DNA of 61,453 nucleotides from a bacterium (GCA_037128595.1 JBAXWB010000028.1:1-61453), one strand, 5' to 3'; counted from the first letter of the stretch, positions 35,725-45,037 are shown. The notes: generated from the letters alone by a model not told the origin. Numbers and translations are program-made.

Positions 35725-37395
35725 ATGAAAATTAAAAAATGGCTTATGGTTTTGTTGGCAGTGGGGGCGGGAGTGGCGGGGATTCAAGAGTGCGGTGCGG
35801 TTGCGCTGCCCAAGGTGTTCAGCAGTCATATGGTGCTGCAACGCGGGATGGCGGTTCCCATTTGGGGGACGGCGGCGCCGAATGAGAGGGTAACCGTTGA
35901 GTTTTTTGGACAGAAAAAAGATACAATGGCGGATGCCCAGGGTAAATGGCGAGTCAAGCTGGATCCCATGACGGCCAGTGCCGAGCCTTGCGAACTCAAG
36001 GTTACCGGCAATCTTGAATCTAGAATCTCAAATCTTATATGCACGAACGTGCTCGTAGGCGAAGTCTGGTTGGGGTCAGGGCAGTCCAATATGGCGCTGC
36101 CGATCTCTTGTTTTACCAACCAGCCGTTCAATGATGCGATTCTGGCGAAGAATATGGCGGCGGGTCCCTATCCGCAAATCCGGCTGAAGGGCGGCTACCT
36201 CAGCAACTGGGAGGAAGCCACGCCGGCCAATCTCGGGCGCTTTTCCGCCATGGCCTTCAGCTTCGGGTTGCAGTTACAGAAAGAACTCAATGTCCCGGTC
36301 GGCTTGATCTCGTCGGCGTGCGAAGGGACGCCATCCGGCCTCTTTATTACGGCGGAAGCCCTTTCGAATGATGCGGCCTGTCAGGTGCAGATTGCGCAAT
36401 ATGCCGCAAGCAAGAAGTTTGATAATGCCGACCAGCCCTTGCAGGCCCACTATGCGGCGACGAACTACGACGAAGCCGTGATCAAGTTCCAGGAGGCGTC
36501 GAATGCCTGGGCGAAAGCCGCTGCGGCGGCCAAGTTGGCTGGGACAAAAGAAGAGCCGCGAAGGATCATGCCGCTGAAAGCAGGCGAGTGCAAGGGGGCC
36601 TATTGGCAGGAAACGATTGGCCGGGTTTATGAACATGCGATTCGTATCCCTCAGTTTGAGACGTTTGCCATCCGCGGCATCTTGTGGGATCAGGGCGAAA
36701 GTGGAACGGCCGTTGTCGGGGTTGATCAATACACCCTGATGGGCGCCTTGATCCGGAGTTGGCGTAAAGTGTGGGGACAGGGTGACTATCCCTTTATCTA
36801 TTTTGAGAAACCGAGCGGCGGGGGATGCGCGTGGGATACGAATGATCTGGTGACCTGCAAGAGCGACACGTTCCAGGAACTTCCCGCTGTGGTTCCCAAC
36901 GATGGTCAAACCCGTGAGCAATACCTGCGTATCATGAACTATTCTAACACGTTCATGGTCACGAGCAGTGATATGGGCGGAAGCAGCCATCCGTCCAATA
37001 AGTCGGGCTATGGCGTCAGGGCCGCGCGGGTCGCGCTGGGTGCGGTTTACGGGCGGGGCGGCGAAATCTATGGGCCGATTTACAAGTCCCATAAGATTAA
37101 AGGGAACAAGGTGATCATCCGCTATTCCCATATCGGCAAGGGTCTGGCCTTTAAGAACGGCCAGAAGCTACAGGGGTTCGCCTTGTCCGGCGAGGGGGCC
37201 AGTTCGAACGCCGCCGGCCGGGCGTTTGTGTGGGCTGATGCCGTTATTGATGGAGATACGGTTGTGGTCTCAAGCGACAAGATCCCCAAGCCGATGGCGG
37301 TGCGTTATGCCTGGGCCAGCAGTCATCCCTGGGCGAATCTGTTTAACAAAGATGGGCTTCCGGCCCTGCCGTTTCGTGTGGACGATTTGCACTGA
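35725..37395 (+). CDS. Sialate O-acetylesterase-like (SASA) esterase, secreted
   Basis: 556 residues from ATG 35725, behind AGGAG nine bases upstream. The signal peptide is MKIKKWLMVLLAVGAGVAG. The jelly-roll start is SSHMVLQRGMAVPIWG. The nucleophile motif is GSGQSNMAL (Ser 121), and the C-terminal Asp/His block is SSDMGGSSHPSNKSGYG. The inserted jelly roll of the 15501 paralogue is absent. A 28-base tandem of four 7-mers (36010-36037) lies inside the coding region and reads NLESRISNL. It should remove O-acetyl groups in the periplasm or outside the cell. Confidence 0.87.
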   Translation: MKIKKWLMVLLAVGAGVAGIQECGAVALPKVFSSHMVLQRGMAVPIWGTAAPNERVTVEFFGQKKDTMADAQGKWRVKLDPMTASAEPCELKVTGNLESRISNLICTNVLVGEVWLGSGQSNMALPISCFTNQPFNDAILAKNMAAGPYPQIRLKGGYLSNWEEATPANLGRFSAMAFSFGLQLQKELNVPVGLISSACEGTPSGLFITAEALSNDAACQVQIAQYAASKKFDNADQPLQAHYAATNYDEAVIKFQEASNAWAKAAAAAKLAGTKEEPRRIMPLKAGECKGAYWQETIGRVYEHAIRIPQFETFAIRGILWDQGESGTAVVGVDQYTLMGALIRSWRKVWGQGDYPFIYFEKPSGGGCAWDTNDLVTCKSDTFQELPAVVPNDGQTREQYLRIMNYSNTFMVTSSDMGGSSHPSNKSGYGVRAARVALGAVYGRGGEIYGPIYKSHKIKGNKVIIRYSHIGKGLAFKNGQKLQGFALSGEGASSNAAGRAFVWADAVIDGDTVVVSSDKIPKPMAVRYAWASSHPWANLFNKDGLPALPFRVDDLH

Positions 37396-37410
37396 GACTG
37401 GGGGATACGT

Positions 37411-37442
37411 GATTTCGACAGAATGAACAAAATAAACAAAAT
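37411..37442. repeat. Family E half copy: GACAGAATGAACAAAATAAAC
   Basis: A single arm of the family E repeat (see 46119-46202), located between the stop of the esterase gene and the AGGAG site of the next gene. No complementary arm is present. Confidence 0.6.
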
Positions 37443-37458
37443 AAGAAGGAGTCGAGTG

Positions 37459-39864
37459 ATGAAGTTGAAACCATGGTTTGGGTTTTTGTTGGCAGTGGCT
37501 ACGGGGGGCTTGCTTTCCCTATGCCAGGTGACGCAGGCACAGGTGGTGCTCGTCAAAGAGGGGAAGCCTCTGGCCCGGATCTACGCCGGGTCAATGAATG
37601 CCATGGCGGTCCAGGAACTGAACTACCATCTTGAAAAGATGGCCGGTGCCACCCTGGAGGTTGTGACCAATGCCAGTGAGGTGATACGTGGTCCCGCCCT
37701 GGTGTTGGGCGATCGGGCGAAGACACTGGGTTGCGTTCCCCGGAAGACCTGTGAGTCCCTGGAAGGGTACCGTATCCAGGTCACGAAGAATCAGGTGCTG
37801 ATCGGTGGCGAAAGCGATGACGCCGTGCTCCTGGGCGTGTACAGCCTCCTTGAGAAACTCGGTTGCGACTGGGTGATGCCGGGCGCCATGGGCGAGATCA
37901 TTCCCCGTCAGAGCACGGTGAGCGTTCCCGCTATGGATGAGTCGTCCGCTCCCGATTTCTCGATGCGCCGGCTCTGGTACCGTGGCTATCCGCAGCCACG
38001 CCTTCCTCTGGAAAAGGCGAATTTCAGTCAATGGCTGCAACGGCAGAAGGGGGGGGCCTGGTCCCATCCTGCGGCTGGCGCGGCCGGCCATGTGTGGGAT
38101 GCGTTCATTAAAAAGCATAAAGTGGAGATCGAAAAGGATCCGACCATGCTGGCGCTGGTGCGGGCTTCGGACGGAACCCTTCAGCGCCGGGGGCCCCAAT
38201 TGGAATCCACTCATCCCCGGGTGATTGAACTGTTCGTCCAGGATATCAAGGACGCCTATCGTAAAAACATTGCAGCGGGTAAATGGACCCGGGATTCCGT
38301 GGGCGCCTTTGGGATCGGACCTGCTGACGGGCTTGATTATTCCCTGTCGGCCGAGTCGGTGGCGGCGGGGGCGGGGCGTGTGGATCCGGTGGTGGGTGAG
38401 CTGGATCGGACTGATGAGCTGGTGCTGATGGGCAACCGGATCCTGGCCGAGGTGCACAAGGAGTATCCCAATGCCTATGTGGGCTTTTATTCCTACTCCA
38501 CGCATGCGGATTACCCGGCCCGCTACAAACCCGATTCCAAGATGGTGGCGATTTTTGCCCCCATCAATTACTCCCGGTTCCACGGGGTGTTGGATCCGAA
38601 CTCCAAGACCCAGCGGTATTACCGGGATGTCGTGGAGCAGTGGGGCAAGCTCGCGCGTGAACAGGGCAATGTCCTGATCTACCGCGGGTATAATTGGAAT
38701 TTGGCCGAGAACATGCTGCCCTATAGCAAGGTGCGGATCTGGGGTGAAGAACTGCCCTTCTACAAAGCCAATGGCGTGGTTGGACTCACGGTCGAAGCCA
38801 CCAAGGCCTGGTCCATTAACGGCGCATCCGACTATATCTTCATGAAGCTGGCGTGGGATACCTCCCGCGACTGGAAGCAGGTGCTGCATACCTATTGTGA
38901 AAAATCATTTGGAAGCGGTGCGCCGGCCATGGAACGCTATTTCCTGCGGCTGATCGAGACGCAGCACGCCGCCGGGCAGGAAGCCGGTTCCTTCAGTGCC
39001 TTCCCGCTGATTTTCAACGAGGAGTGGGTCAAGACCAGTCAGAAGGATCTGGCTGAAGCCCTCAAGATTGCCCGTACGCCGGAGGACAAGACCCGCATTG
39101 AGTATGTGGGGTATGGCGTGGAAGCACTCCGGCTTTACCAGGCCTACTACCAGACGACGTTGGACTTCGATCTGACGGCGGCCAAAACCGCCTACGAGGC
39201 CATGGGCGCGCACTGGGCTAAGACTTACCAGGTCAATACCGAACTGGTGGCTAATGAGGTGCCCGAATATCTCAAGCGCTTTATTTTGAATTTTGTGGAG
39301 CAGGGATTGAAATACGCGAGCACTCCGTACCGGATGATCTATAAACTGCCGGACGCCCTCCCCACGATGTTCGATCCGAACGAGGTGGGGCACCGGATGA
39401 ATTACTTCGAGCCTTCCGTCAATGATTCCGGTTGTATCCGGACCAAGACCTATTCCTCGACCTGGGATGCCCAGGGGTTGTCGGGGCTCCGCGCTGGCGC
39501 CGTCTGGTACCGGGTTCATTTCGCCCTCCCGGTTGACGCGAAGAGCCAGCCGATCGGACTGTTTGTCGGGGGGGTGGAGGATGAAGCCCGGGTGTGGCTC
39601 AATGGCAAATTTGTGGGGACCTCCGGCCGGGCCTTCAGCAAGCCCTCGGTGTTCGATCTGACGGAGGATGTAAAACAGGAGGGCGACAACCTCCTGGCGA
39701 TTGAAGTGGTTCGCAATTCCAAGGCCAATGAGATCGGTTTGGGCGGCCTGATCCGGCCCGCCTTCCTCTTTGCCGGCCCGCGACTTGAGAAAAAAGCGGC
39801 AGGGAGCGTGGAAATCCGCCGTGTTTTGCCGGGTGGTGAACTGGGTGAAGTGATCAAACCTTGA
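37459..39864 (+). CDS. Secreted DUF4838 / alpha-glucuronidase-N-like protein
   Basis: 801 residues from ATG 37459, which follows AGGAGTCGAGTG exactly as in the previous gene. The signal peptide is MKLKPWFGFLLAVATGGLLSL. The N-terminal domain resembles the alpha-glucuronidase N-domain (AVQELNYHLEKMAGATLEVV). A DUF4838-type catalytic-like domain covers about 150-600 (IYRGYNWNLAENMLPYSK, WGEELPFYKANGVVGLTVE). A C-terminal galactose-binding-like jelly roll follows (VWYRVHFALP ... ARVWLNGKFVG). It probably acts on uronic-acid or amino-sugar polymers outside the cell; the reaction is not established for DUF4838. Confidence 0.82.
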   Translation: MKLKPWFGFLLAVATGGLLSLCQVTQAQVVLVKEGKPLARIYAGSMNAMAVQELNYHLEKMAGATLEVVTNASEVIRGPALVLGDRAKTLGCVPRKTCESLEGYRIQVTKNQVLIGGESDDAVLLGVYSLLEKLGCDWVMPGAMGEIIPRQSTVSVPAMDESSAPDFSMRRLWYRGYPQPRLPLEKANFSQWLQRQKGGAWSHPAAGAAGHVWDAFIKKHKVEIEKDPTMLALVRASDGTLQRRGPQLESTHPRVIELFVQDIKDAYRKNIAAGKWTRDSVGAFGIGPADGLDYSLSAESVAAGAGRVDPVVGELDRTDELVLMGNRILAEVHKEYPNAYVGFYSYSTHADYPARYKPDSKMVAIFAPINYSRFHGVLDPNSKTQRYYRDVVEQWGKLAREQGNVLIYRGYNWNLAENMLPYSKVRIWGEELPFYKANGVVGLTVEATKAWSINGASDYIFMKLAWDTSRDWKQVLHTYCEKSFGSGAPAMERYFLRLIETQHAAGQEAGSFSAFPLIFNEEWVKTSQKDLAEALKIARTPEDKTRIEYVGYGVEALRLYQAYYQTTLDFDLTAAKTAYEAMGAHWAKTYQVNTELVANEVPEYLKRFILNFVEQGLKYASTPYRMIYKLPDALPTMFDPNEVGHRMNYFEPSVNDSGCIRTKTYSSTWDAQGLSGLRAGAVWYRVHFALPVDAKSQPIGLFVGGVEDEARVWLNGKFVGTSGRAFSKPSVFDLTEDVKQEGDNLLAIEVVRNSKANEIGLGGLIRPAFLFAGPRLEKKAAGSVEIRRVLPGGELGEVIKP

Positions 39865-39886
39865 TTCTAAATGTGCGGGTATATAG

Positions 39887-40100
39887 AAAGTTAGCGAAGC
39901 GAACAGTGAATCTTTGGCTGATTTATACGAAGTTCGCACCAGCATCCTGAAGCGGGCAGTCACGCGGAATGTCGATCGTATCCCTGAAGATTTCATGTTT
40001 TTGCTCGATATGAACGAGCTTGCAACTTTGAGGTGCCAATTTGGCACCTCAAAACTGATCCACGTGGCGGTACTCATGGACGAAACAAGGGGGGACAAAT
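39887..40100 (+). pseudogene. ORF6N-domain gene remnant
   Basis: The frame after a stop at 39884 reads LADLYEVRTSILKRAVTRN and RIPEDFMFLLDMNE, the middle of an ORF6N (phage-antirepressor-like) domain. The N-terminus (with its start) is missing. Within a few codons the frame enters the family D repeat at 40101 and stops at 40168. It is therefore a broken gene, perhaps a trace of a past mobile element. Confidence 0.65.
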
Positions 40101-40215
40101 CAGAGCGGCCACAGGTGGCAGCCGTCGTCCTCCGCCTACGGTACTCCGGCGGACATGTCGGCGGCTGATTGACGGCCAGAGCGTAGAATCGTCCGTCGTT
40201 CGACATCGCTCACGG
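40101..40215. repeat. Family D copy 1
   Basis: It shares its outer sequence with 50182-50276 (CACAGGTGGCAGCC; GGCGGCTGATT; CGTAGAATCGT). Copy 1 has an inner inverted repeat (CAGCCGTCGTCCTCCGCC with GGCGGACATGTCGGCGGCTG) that is collapsed in copy 2. The 40216-40295 region behind it shows no gene. Confidence 0.78.
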
Positions 40216-40295
40216 CAGGCCGAGGGAAAAGAGTTATGCTCTCTTTATTGTCAAAATGGAGTTTCTGGATTTGTGCAACCCGAAGACAAGCAACG

Positions 40296-40329
40296 CGCAT
40301 TGCGAAAGATGTTTAGTTTATTGTTGACT
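40296..40329 (+). promoter_or_regulatory. CGCATTGCG box with TTGACT element
   Basis: The box differs from the others in its last base. TTGACT (40324-40329) lies 19 bp on, and the -10 is unclear. The box lies 122 bp before the ATG of the surface-protein gene, in line with the distance at the other box promoters. Confidence 0.35.
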
Positions 40330-40417
40330 GTGCCTGAGAAATAGTGTCCAATATTACCGTTCGTTAAGCTGAAATCGTGATAAGCGGGCGAGTCGGTAAA
40401 CAGAAGGGGAGTTAAAG

Positions 40418-43030
40418 ATGAATACGCAAATGAGGGTTGAGTTTGTGAGGGGCTTGCGGATGAGGAGAGTAGTCCCAGTGTTGGTGCTGGCCGGGTTTCT
40501 GGCGGCATTTGCGGGATCGGCTCAGGCGGCTACCGCCACATGGACTAACACCGCCAACAACAGCAGCGGCTACTGGACCAATGGCCTCCTCTGGAACCAA
40601 TCAGTGGGTAACTACCCCGGCAGCGGTGCTGCGGGTGAGACGGCCTACCTGACGTCAAACATTGCAAACACCTACACCTGCATTCTCGACTCCACTCTTA
40701 CCTACCCCCTGAACGCGCTATCGCTTAGTAATGCCAATGCCGCTGGACAGGCGTGGCTGATCCTGACTAACGCGACGCTCGGCGCATCCACCGTGACCCT
40801 GAATAATGGCGGCCGGCTGCAGATTGACAACAATGGTGTTCTGACCAATGTCAACACCCTAACATGGACCGGCACCAACGGCGTGGTCTATTTGAACAAT
40901 GGCGGCAAACTGTTCTCGACCAACGACGTTTCCATTAGCACGGCCAGCATGCAGGCTCTGGTCACCGGCACGGGCGGGATATGGGATCTGGGTGGCAAGA
41001 ATTCATACGTTGGTTTGACTGTATCAACTGCTTCACTGCTCATGGCTGGCGTGACCTTGACCAATGTGAATCAATTTGCAGTTGGCTATAATGGTGTAGC
41101 CCAGATCAACAATAACGCCGTGCTTACCACTGGAGCCAGATTGTTCTCGAAGAGTGGTGTTGTGAGTTCGCAGAATGCTAATGGCAACGCCGGCACGAGC
41201 AATACCATTACAGTAACAGACAACTCTCTGTGGAATCTTGGTTCGGGCAGTTTGACGATTGGCTACGCCTGGAGTGGATCGGGGAGCACCTTGGCGAGTA
41301 ATAGCCTTGTATGGGTGGATGCAGGTGGCGTCATCACGAATATGGGTGCCATCAACATTAGCGGCAATAGCGGCACCCCAGGGGTTGGTGGTTGGGGTAC
41401 TGTGACCGGTAGCCGACTGGTGGTCGCTAGTGGTGGTAAATTATTCGGTACGGGAAGTAGCGTGACCGTAAATGGTTATTCCGCCGGTAATGGGATGGTG
41501 ATCGATGGCGGAGGCGTGACCGGAGGTGCTGTGGCGACCAATCTCGGAGCAGTTGCGATTGGTAATAACGGTTCAGCAGGCAGTTACCTGAGCGTTACCA
41601 ACGGCGGCCAACTCTTCAGTGGTGGTGGTGACGCGGTGATCGGCGGCTCTTTGAACCAATGCCTGGTTGTCGGTAGCCCGACGGCGCTTTCACGGTGGGA
41701 TCTTGGAGGCTCTAATTTATTTTTTGGCTTTTTCGGCTCATCCAACTCGTTGCGCATTGACGGAGGGATTGTGACCAATGTGAATCAATTTACCGTTGGG
41801 TATAGTGGGTTACCTGTAGTGAACAACACCGCTGTGTTTACTAACGGGGCCAAAGTGTTTTCCAAAAGCGGATATGTAGGTTTGATGCTTGCGAACGCTA
41901 ACTCCGGCACGAGCAACAGCGTCACGATGACGGCCAACTCGCTGTGGGATCTTGGTGCGGGTAGCCTGACGATTGGGAAAGCCTCAAGCGGGGCAGGGAG
42001 TGCCAGTGTGCGAAGTAGTCTTGTTTGGGTGGATACCGGCAGTGTGCTCACGAATGTGGGTGCCATCAGTATTGGTCATGGTGCCGGCGGTCAATCAGGC
42101 GTGGCGGAAAGCAATCGTCTGGTGATCGCCAGTGGCGGCAAATTATTCGGCACAGGCAGCAATCTGGTGATCGGCGCCAGCACCGGTAACGGGATGGTGA
42201 TCGATGGCGGCATGGCAGTCAATCTCGGAGCAATATCGACTGCCGCTAACGCGGTTGACAGTTACCTGACTGTAATCAACGGTGGCCTCGTGGAAGCCAC
42301 GAGCCTGACTTTCGGCGGCACGGTCAACAACAACGTCATCAGCAACTCCGGAGGAATCTACCAGTTTACCACGAATACGCCCGTGATTTCGGCGGCCAGT
42401 GGTAGCAGTTCCGTTGCCATCAACGGCGGCACGATCGCGTTCCGCAATGTGACGGGTGTGAATGTGAAGACCAACTGGAGCGGCACGTCACTGGCAAGGA
42501 TGTTGTTCACCGGGACAAATGCCTTTCGCTTGAACGCCGCGACCAATGCGACGACGGGTCAGGATTACACGTTCGCGGCAGGCCTGGGGGCAACGAACTA
42601 TGCGAGGCTGGAACTGTTGAACGGGTCGCTCTACCGCGGCGGCAACGTGACCATCGGGACCAACGGGACGCTGCTGGTGTCCAATGGCGTCAGCACGATC
42701 AATGGGGCGCTGTCGTTTGTGTCGAATTCGACCTTGAGCGTTGACGTCAGTTCCTCGAGCGGGTTCGGTTATCTCGTGGCGACCAACGTGAACCTCAATG
42801 GCTGCACATTGAATCTCAATCTGGGGTCTCCGCCGGTGCTCGATACGCCGTTCATGATCATCAGTAATACCAGCGCGGGAACGATCTCGGGCCAGTTTTC
42901 CTCCGGCAGCCGGTATATGGCGACGATCAACAACACGAACTATATTGTCAGCATCAGCACGGCGAGCGGAAACGGGGTGGTGGTTTCCACAAGATTACGA
43001 ACGCTCGGAACCAGTCTGATCATTCAGTAG
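40418..43030 (+). CDS. Secreted autotransporter-like repeat protein
   Basis: 870 residues. GGGGAG precedes ATG 40418, and the signal peptide ends near AGSAQA. The protein is rich in Asn, Thr, Ser and Gly, with beta-helix-type repeats. A unit of about 200 residues is duplicated: it starts near 189 (DLGGKNSYVG) and near 428 (DLGGSNLFFG), each running through TNVNQF..GYNG, LFSKSG/VFSKSG, SLVWVD.G and LFGTGS to GNGMVIDGG. No barrel domain, PEP-CTERM or sorting motif was found at the C-terminus. It is probably surface-exposed or extracellular. It precedes the second surface protein by 51 bp. Confidence 0.8.
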   Translation: MNTQMRVEFVRGLRMRRVVPVLVLAGFLAAFAGSAQAATATWTNTANNSSGYWTNGLLWNQSVGNYPGSGAAGETAYLTSNIANTYTCILDSTLTYPLNALSLSNANAAGQAWLILTNATLGASTVTLNNGGRLQIDNNGVLTNVNTLTWTGTNGVVYLNNGGKLFSTNDVSISTASMQALVTGTGGIWDLGGKNSYVGLTVSTASLLMAGVTLTNVNQFAVGYNGVAQINNNAVLTTGARLFSKSGVVSSQNANGNAGTSNTITVTDNSLWNLGSGSLTIGYAWSGSGSTLASNSLVWVDAGGVITNMGAINISGNSGTPGVGGWGTVTGSRLVVASGGKLFGTGSSVTVNGYSAGNGMVIDGGGVTGGAVATNLGAVAIGNNGSAGSYLSVTNGGQLFSGGGDAVIGGSLNQCLVVGSPTALSRWDLGGSNLFFGFFGSSNSLRIDGGIVTNVNQFTVGYSGLPVVNNTAVFTNGAKVFSKSGYVGLMLANANSGTSNSVTMTANSLWDLGAGSLTIGKASSGAGSASVRSSLVWVDTGSVLTNVGAISIGHGAGGQSGVAESNRLVIASGGKLFGTGSNLVIGASTGNGMVIDGGMAVNLGAISTAANAVDSYLTVINGGLVEATSLTFGGTVNNNVISNSGGIYQFTTNTPVISAASGSSSVAINGGTIAFRNVTGVNVKTNWSGTSLARMLFTGTNAFRLNAATNATTGQDYTFAAGLGATNYARLELLNGSLYRGGNVTIGTNGTLLVSNGVSTINGALSFVSNSTLSVDVSSSSGFGYLVATNVNLNGCTLNLNLGSPPVLDTPFMIISNTSAGTISGQFSSGSRYMATINNTNYIVSISTASGNGVVVSTRLRTLGTSLIIQ

Positions 43031-43081
43031 CAACGGCTGAACGGGGTGTCGGTTGGCGGACTGAATGCGGAGGACAACACA

Positions 43082-44902
43082 ATGGACTTGATACAAAAGA
43101 TTAGGGGCTTTACGGGATGGGTTGTTGTGGGGTTGTGCGGGGTGACGTCCAGCATGGCCGCCCCGGTGCCCCAGACAATCCCGTTCAGCAATGGGTTTGA
43201 ATACGCTCATGGGACACAGGTATCCTCGCTGACCAATGTCGGCTGGGATGCGTCCAGTGCGTTGGTGGTCGTGCAAACCAATGTGTTCACCAACGGGGTG
43301 GCGGCGGCGGAAATTCCGGCGACGACGATGCTGTCAAATGCCATCGTCGTGGCCGCCCAGACGAATGTGTGGACCGACTGTTATCTGCGTATGGAGCCGT
43401 TTTTCGACTTGAGTACCCCAAGTGTTAACAGTAATGCCGTGGCGCAAGTCAAACTGGACAGTACGGGGTATCTGCTGGCGTATGACCGCACGAACGGCTG
43501 GCTGACCCTCAGCAACACCACGTGGGGGGCGCCCGTGACGGCGGTGGCCGATGGGCAGTGGGTACGGGTCACCGTCTTTCAGAACTACGTCAATCAGCAG
43601 TGCGCGGTGTTTTTGAACGGCCTGTTGCTCAAGGAACGCTTGCCATTCGTCAGCAATGTCACCGCCTGTTCATCCTTCCAAGTTGAGGGGGGCAGTATGA
43701 CGAGTTCGTATCTGGACGACTTCGGGATCAGCCGGACGAATTCGGCAACCCTGTCGAACGACTGGAATACGGACGGCCTTACGGATGCCAGTGAAATCGG
43801 CACCTACGGCTATCTGGCCTTTACGCTCCAAGTCGGTTCCAGCCAGACCTACACCACGATCCAATCGGCCGTGGAGGCGGCCCTGCCCCGCTATACGGTG
43901 AATGTGGCGGCGGGAACCTACAACGAAAGCGTGAGCCTCGTGCAAAGTCTGGCGAGCCTGACCGGCGGGGCGTTCACGATCAATGGTGCGCTCAGCATTG
44001 GCGCGGGGGCCGTGGTGAATACCCGCGGGCTGACCTGCGGCACCCTGAGCGTGTCCAATGCCGCACACCTGACCGTGGCCGGGGCGTTGGTGGCGACGCA
44101 TCTGACCATCGCGGCGGGCGGGTCGCTTGTCATTACGAACGGCTCGTTACAGGCCGACGGCCTTGTGATGTCGGGGTCCTTCACGGTGGATGAGCGGTGG
44201 GGTCAGCAGGCGCGTTCGACGCTGACCTTTCAGGATAACTTCGATACCTATCAGGTGGGGACGCCGCTGTCGGCGCTGGGCTTCCGCGGCTGGGGGGCTT
44301 CCGACAGCCGGGTGGTGGTGGAGACGAACCGGGCCAATAGTGTTTCGAACGGGGTCGATATCGGCTTTGGCATGGTCTTATCCAACCGGGTGGATGCGGG
44401 CGCTGCGACGCAAGTGTGGACCGACTTCAGGGGTATTCTCTGCTACGACCTCCTTGATGATCCCCGGAGCGTCGAATCGGGCGCGGCGTTCATGATGGTG
44501 GTATCGAGTAATGGTTACTTGAATCTATACAACCGGGTCAGTGAGAGCTGGGAGGAATGCAGGTCTAATGTCTGGAAGCAGCCGGTGGCACCGTTGGTGA
44601 ACGGGCAGTGGACCCGCATCAGTGTGAACAACAACTATGCCACCAAGGAATGCGCGGTGTTCCTGAACGGGGTCCTGGTGCGGCAGAAACTGCCCTTCAT
44701 CAATACGACGCTCACCCATTATGCCTCGGTGTTGCTGCTGAATGATGAGACGAATGCGGCCTGTTTGGATGATATTTACATCGGTGCCGTGTATCCGACT
44801 TCCCTGAACAGTGATTCCAATCAAAATGGTGTGGCCGATGCGCAAGAGATCCAGATGGGAATTGATATCCTCACCACCGGTAGCGTGTACCTGATCCGGT
44901 AA
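43082..44902 (+). CDS. Secreted protein with two LamG-like units and Ca-binding-type repeats
   Basis: 606 residues from ATG 43082, behind GGAGG. Signal peptide: WVVVGLCGVTSSMA. Two concanavalin/LamG-like units (about 30-235 and 380-580) share CAVFLNGLLLKERLPFV and CAVFLNGVLVRQKLPFI. Each is followed by a calcium-loop-like element (DWNTDGLTDASEIG; DSNQNGVADAQEIQ). Between them lies a short beta-helix-like part that starts TYTTIQSAVEAALPRYTVNV. It may bind polysaccharide or other cells. It is co-oriented with the repeat protein upstream and likely cotranscribed with it. Confidence 0.78.
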   Translation: MDLIQKIRGFTGWVVVGLCGVTSSMAAPVPQTIPFSNGFEYAHGTQVSSLTNVGWDASSALVVVQTNVFTNGVAAAEIPATTMLSNAIVVAAQTNVWTDCYLRMEPFFDLSTPSVNSNAVAQVKLDSTGYLLAYDRTNGWLTLSNTTWGAPVTAVADGQWVRVTVFQNYVNQQCAVFLNGLLLKERLPFVSNVTACSSFQVEGGSMTSSYLDDFGISRTNSATLSNDWNTDGLTDASEIGTYGYLAFTLQVGSSQTYTTIQSAVEAALPRYTVNVAAGTYNESVSLVQSLASLTGGAFTINGALSIGAGAVVNTRGLTCGTLSVSNAAHLTVAGALVATHLTIAAGGSLVITNGSLQADGLVMSGSFTVDERWGQQARSTLTFQDNFDTYQVGTPLSALGFRGWGASDSRVVVETNRANSVSNGVDIGFGMVLSNRVDAGAATQVWTDFRGILCYDLLDDPRSVESGAAFMMVVSSNGYLNLYNRVSESWEECRSNVWKQPVAPLVNGQWTRISVNNNYATKECAVFLNGVLVRQKLPFINTTLTHYASVLLLNDETNAACLDDIYIGAVYPTSLNSDSNQNGVADAQEIQMGIDILTTGSVYLIR

Positions 44903-44947
44903 CCCGCGGATAAGACGACGGCTCAACCGAAGATACGTCCCGGAAAA

Positions 44948-45000
44948 CGCATTGCAACAGGCGTTGCATTATGCTTACATTGCATTGTTGCAACATTGCA
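44948..45000 (+). promoter_or_regulatory. Cluster of TTGCA half-sites before the lacI-type gene
   Basis: CGCATTGCA (44948-44956), GTTGCATT (44963-44970), CATTGCAT (44979-44985) and the near-palindrome TGCATTGTTGCAACATTGCA (44981-45000) lie within 53 bp. A self-regulatory operator region is the likely reading. The -35/-10 positions could not be fixed. Confidence 0.55.
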
Positions 45001-45037
45001 TCGGGCATAAATCTTCAACCAAAAGGCTGGGTTAAAT

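Noticed and set aside
37591-40206. Two minus-strand open frames of about 430 codons each
   Set aside because: Both lie opposite the DUF4838 gene and the ORF6N remnant. Their composition (His/Gly/Ile-rich) and lack of motifs mark them as shadows of the opposite strand.
44948-45000. Fixed -35/-10 promoter for the LacI-type gene
   Set aside because: Several TTGCAT/TTACAT candidates exist, but none has a good -10 at 16-18 bp, so only the half-site cluster is reported.
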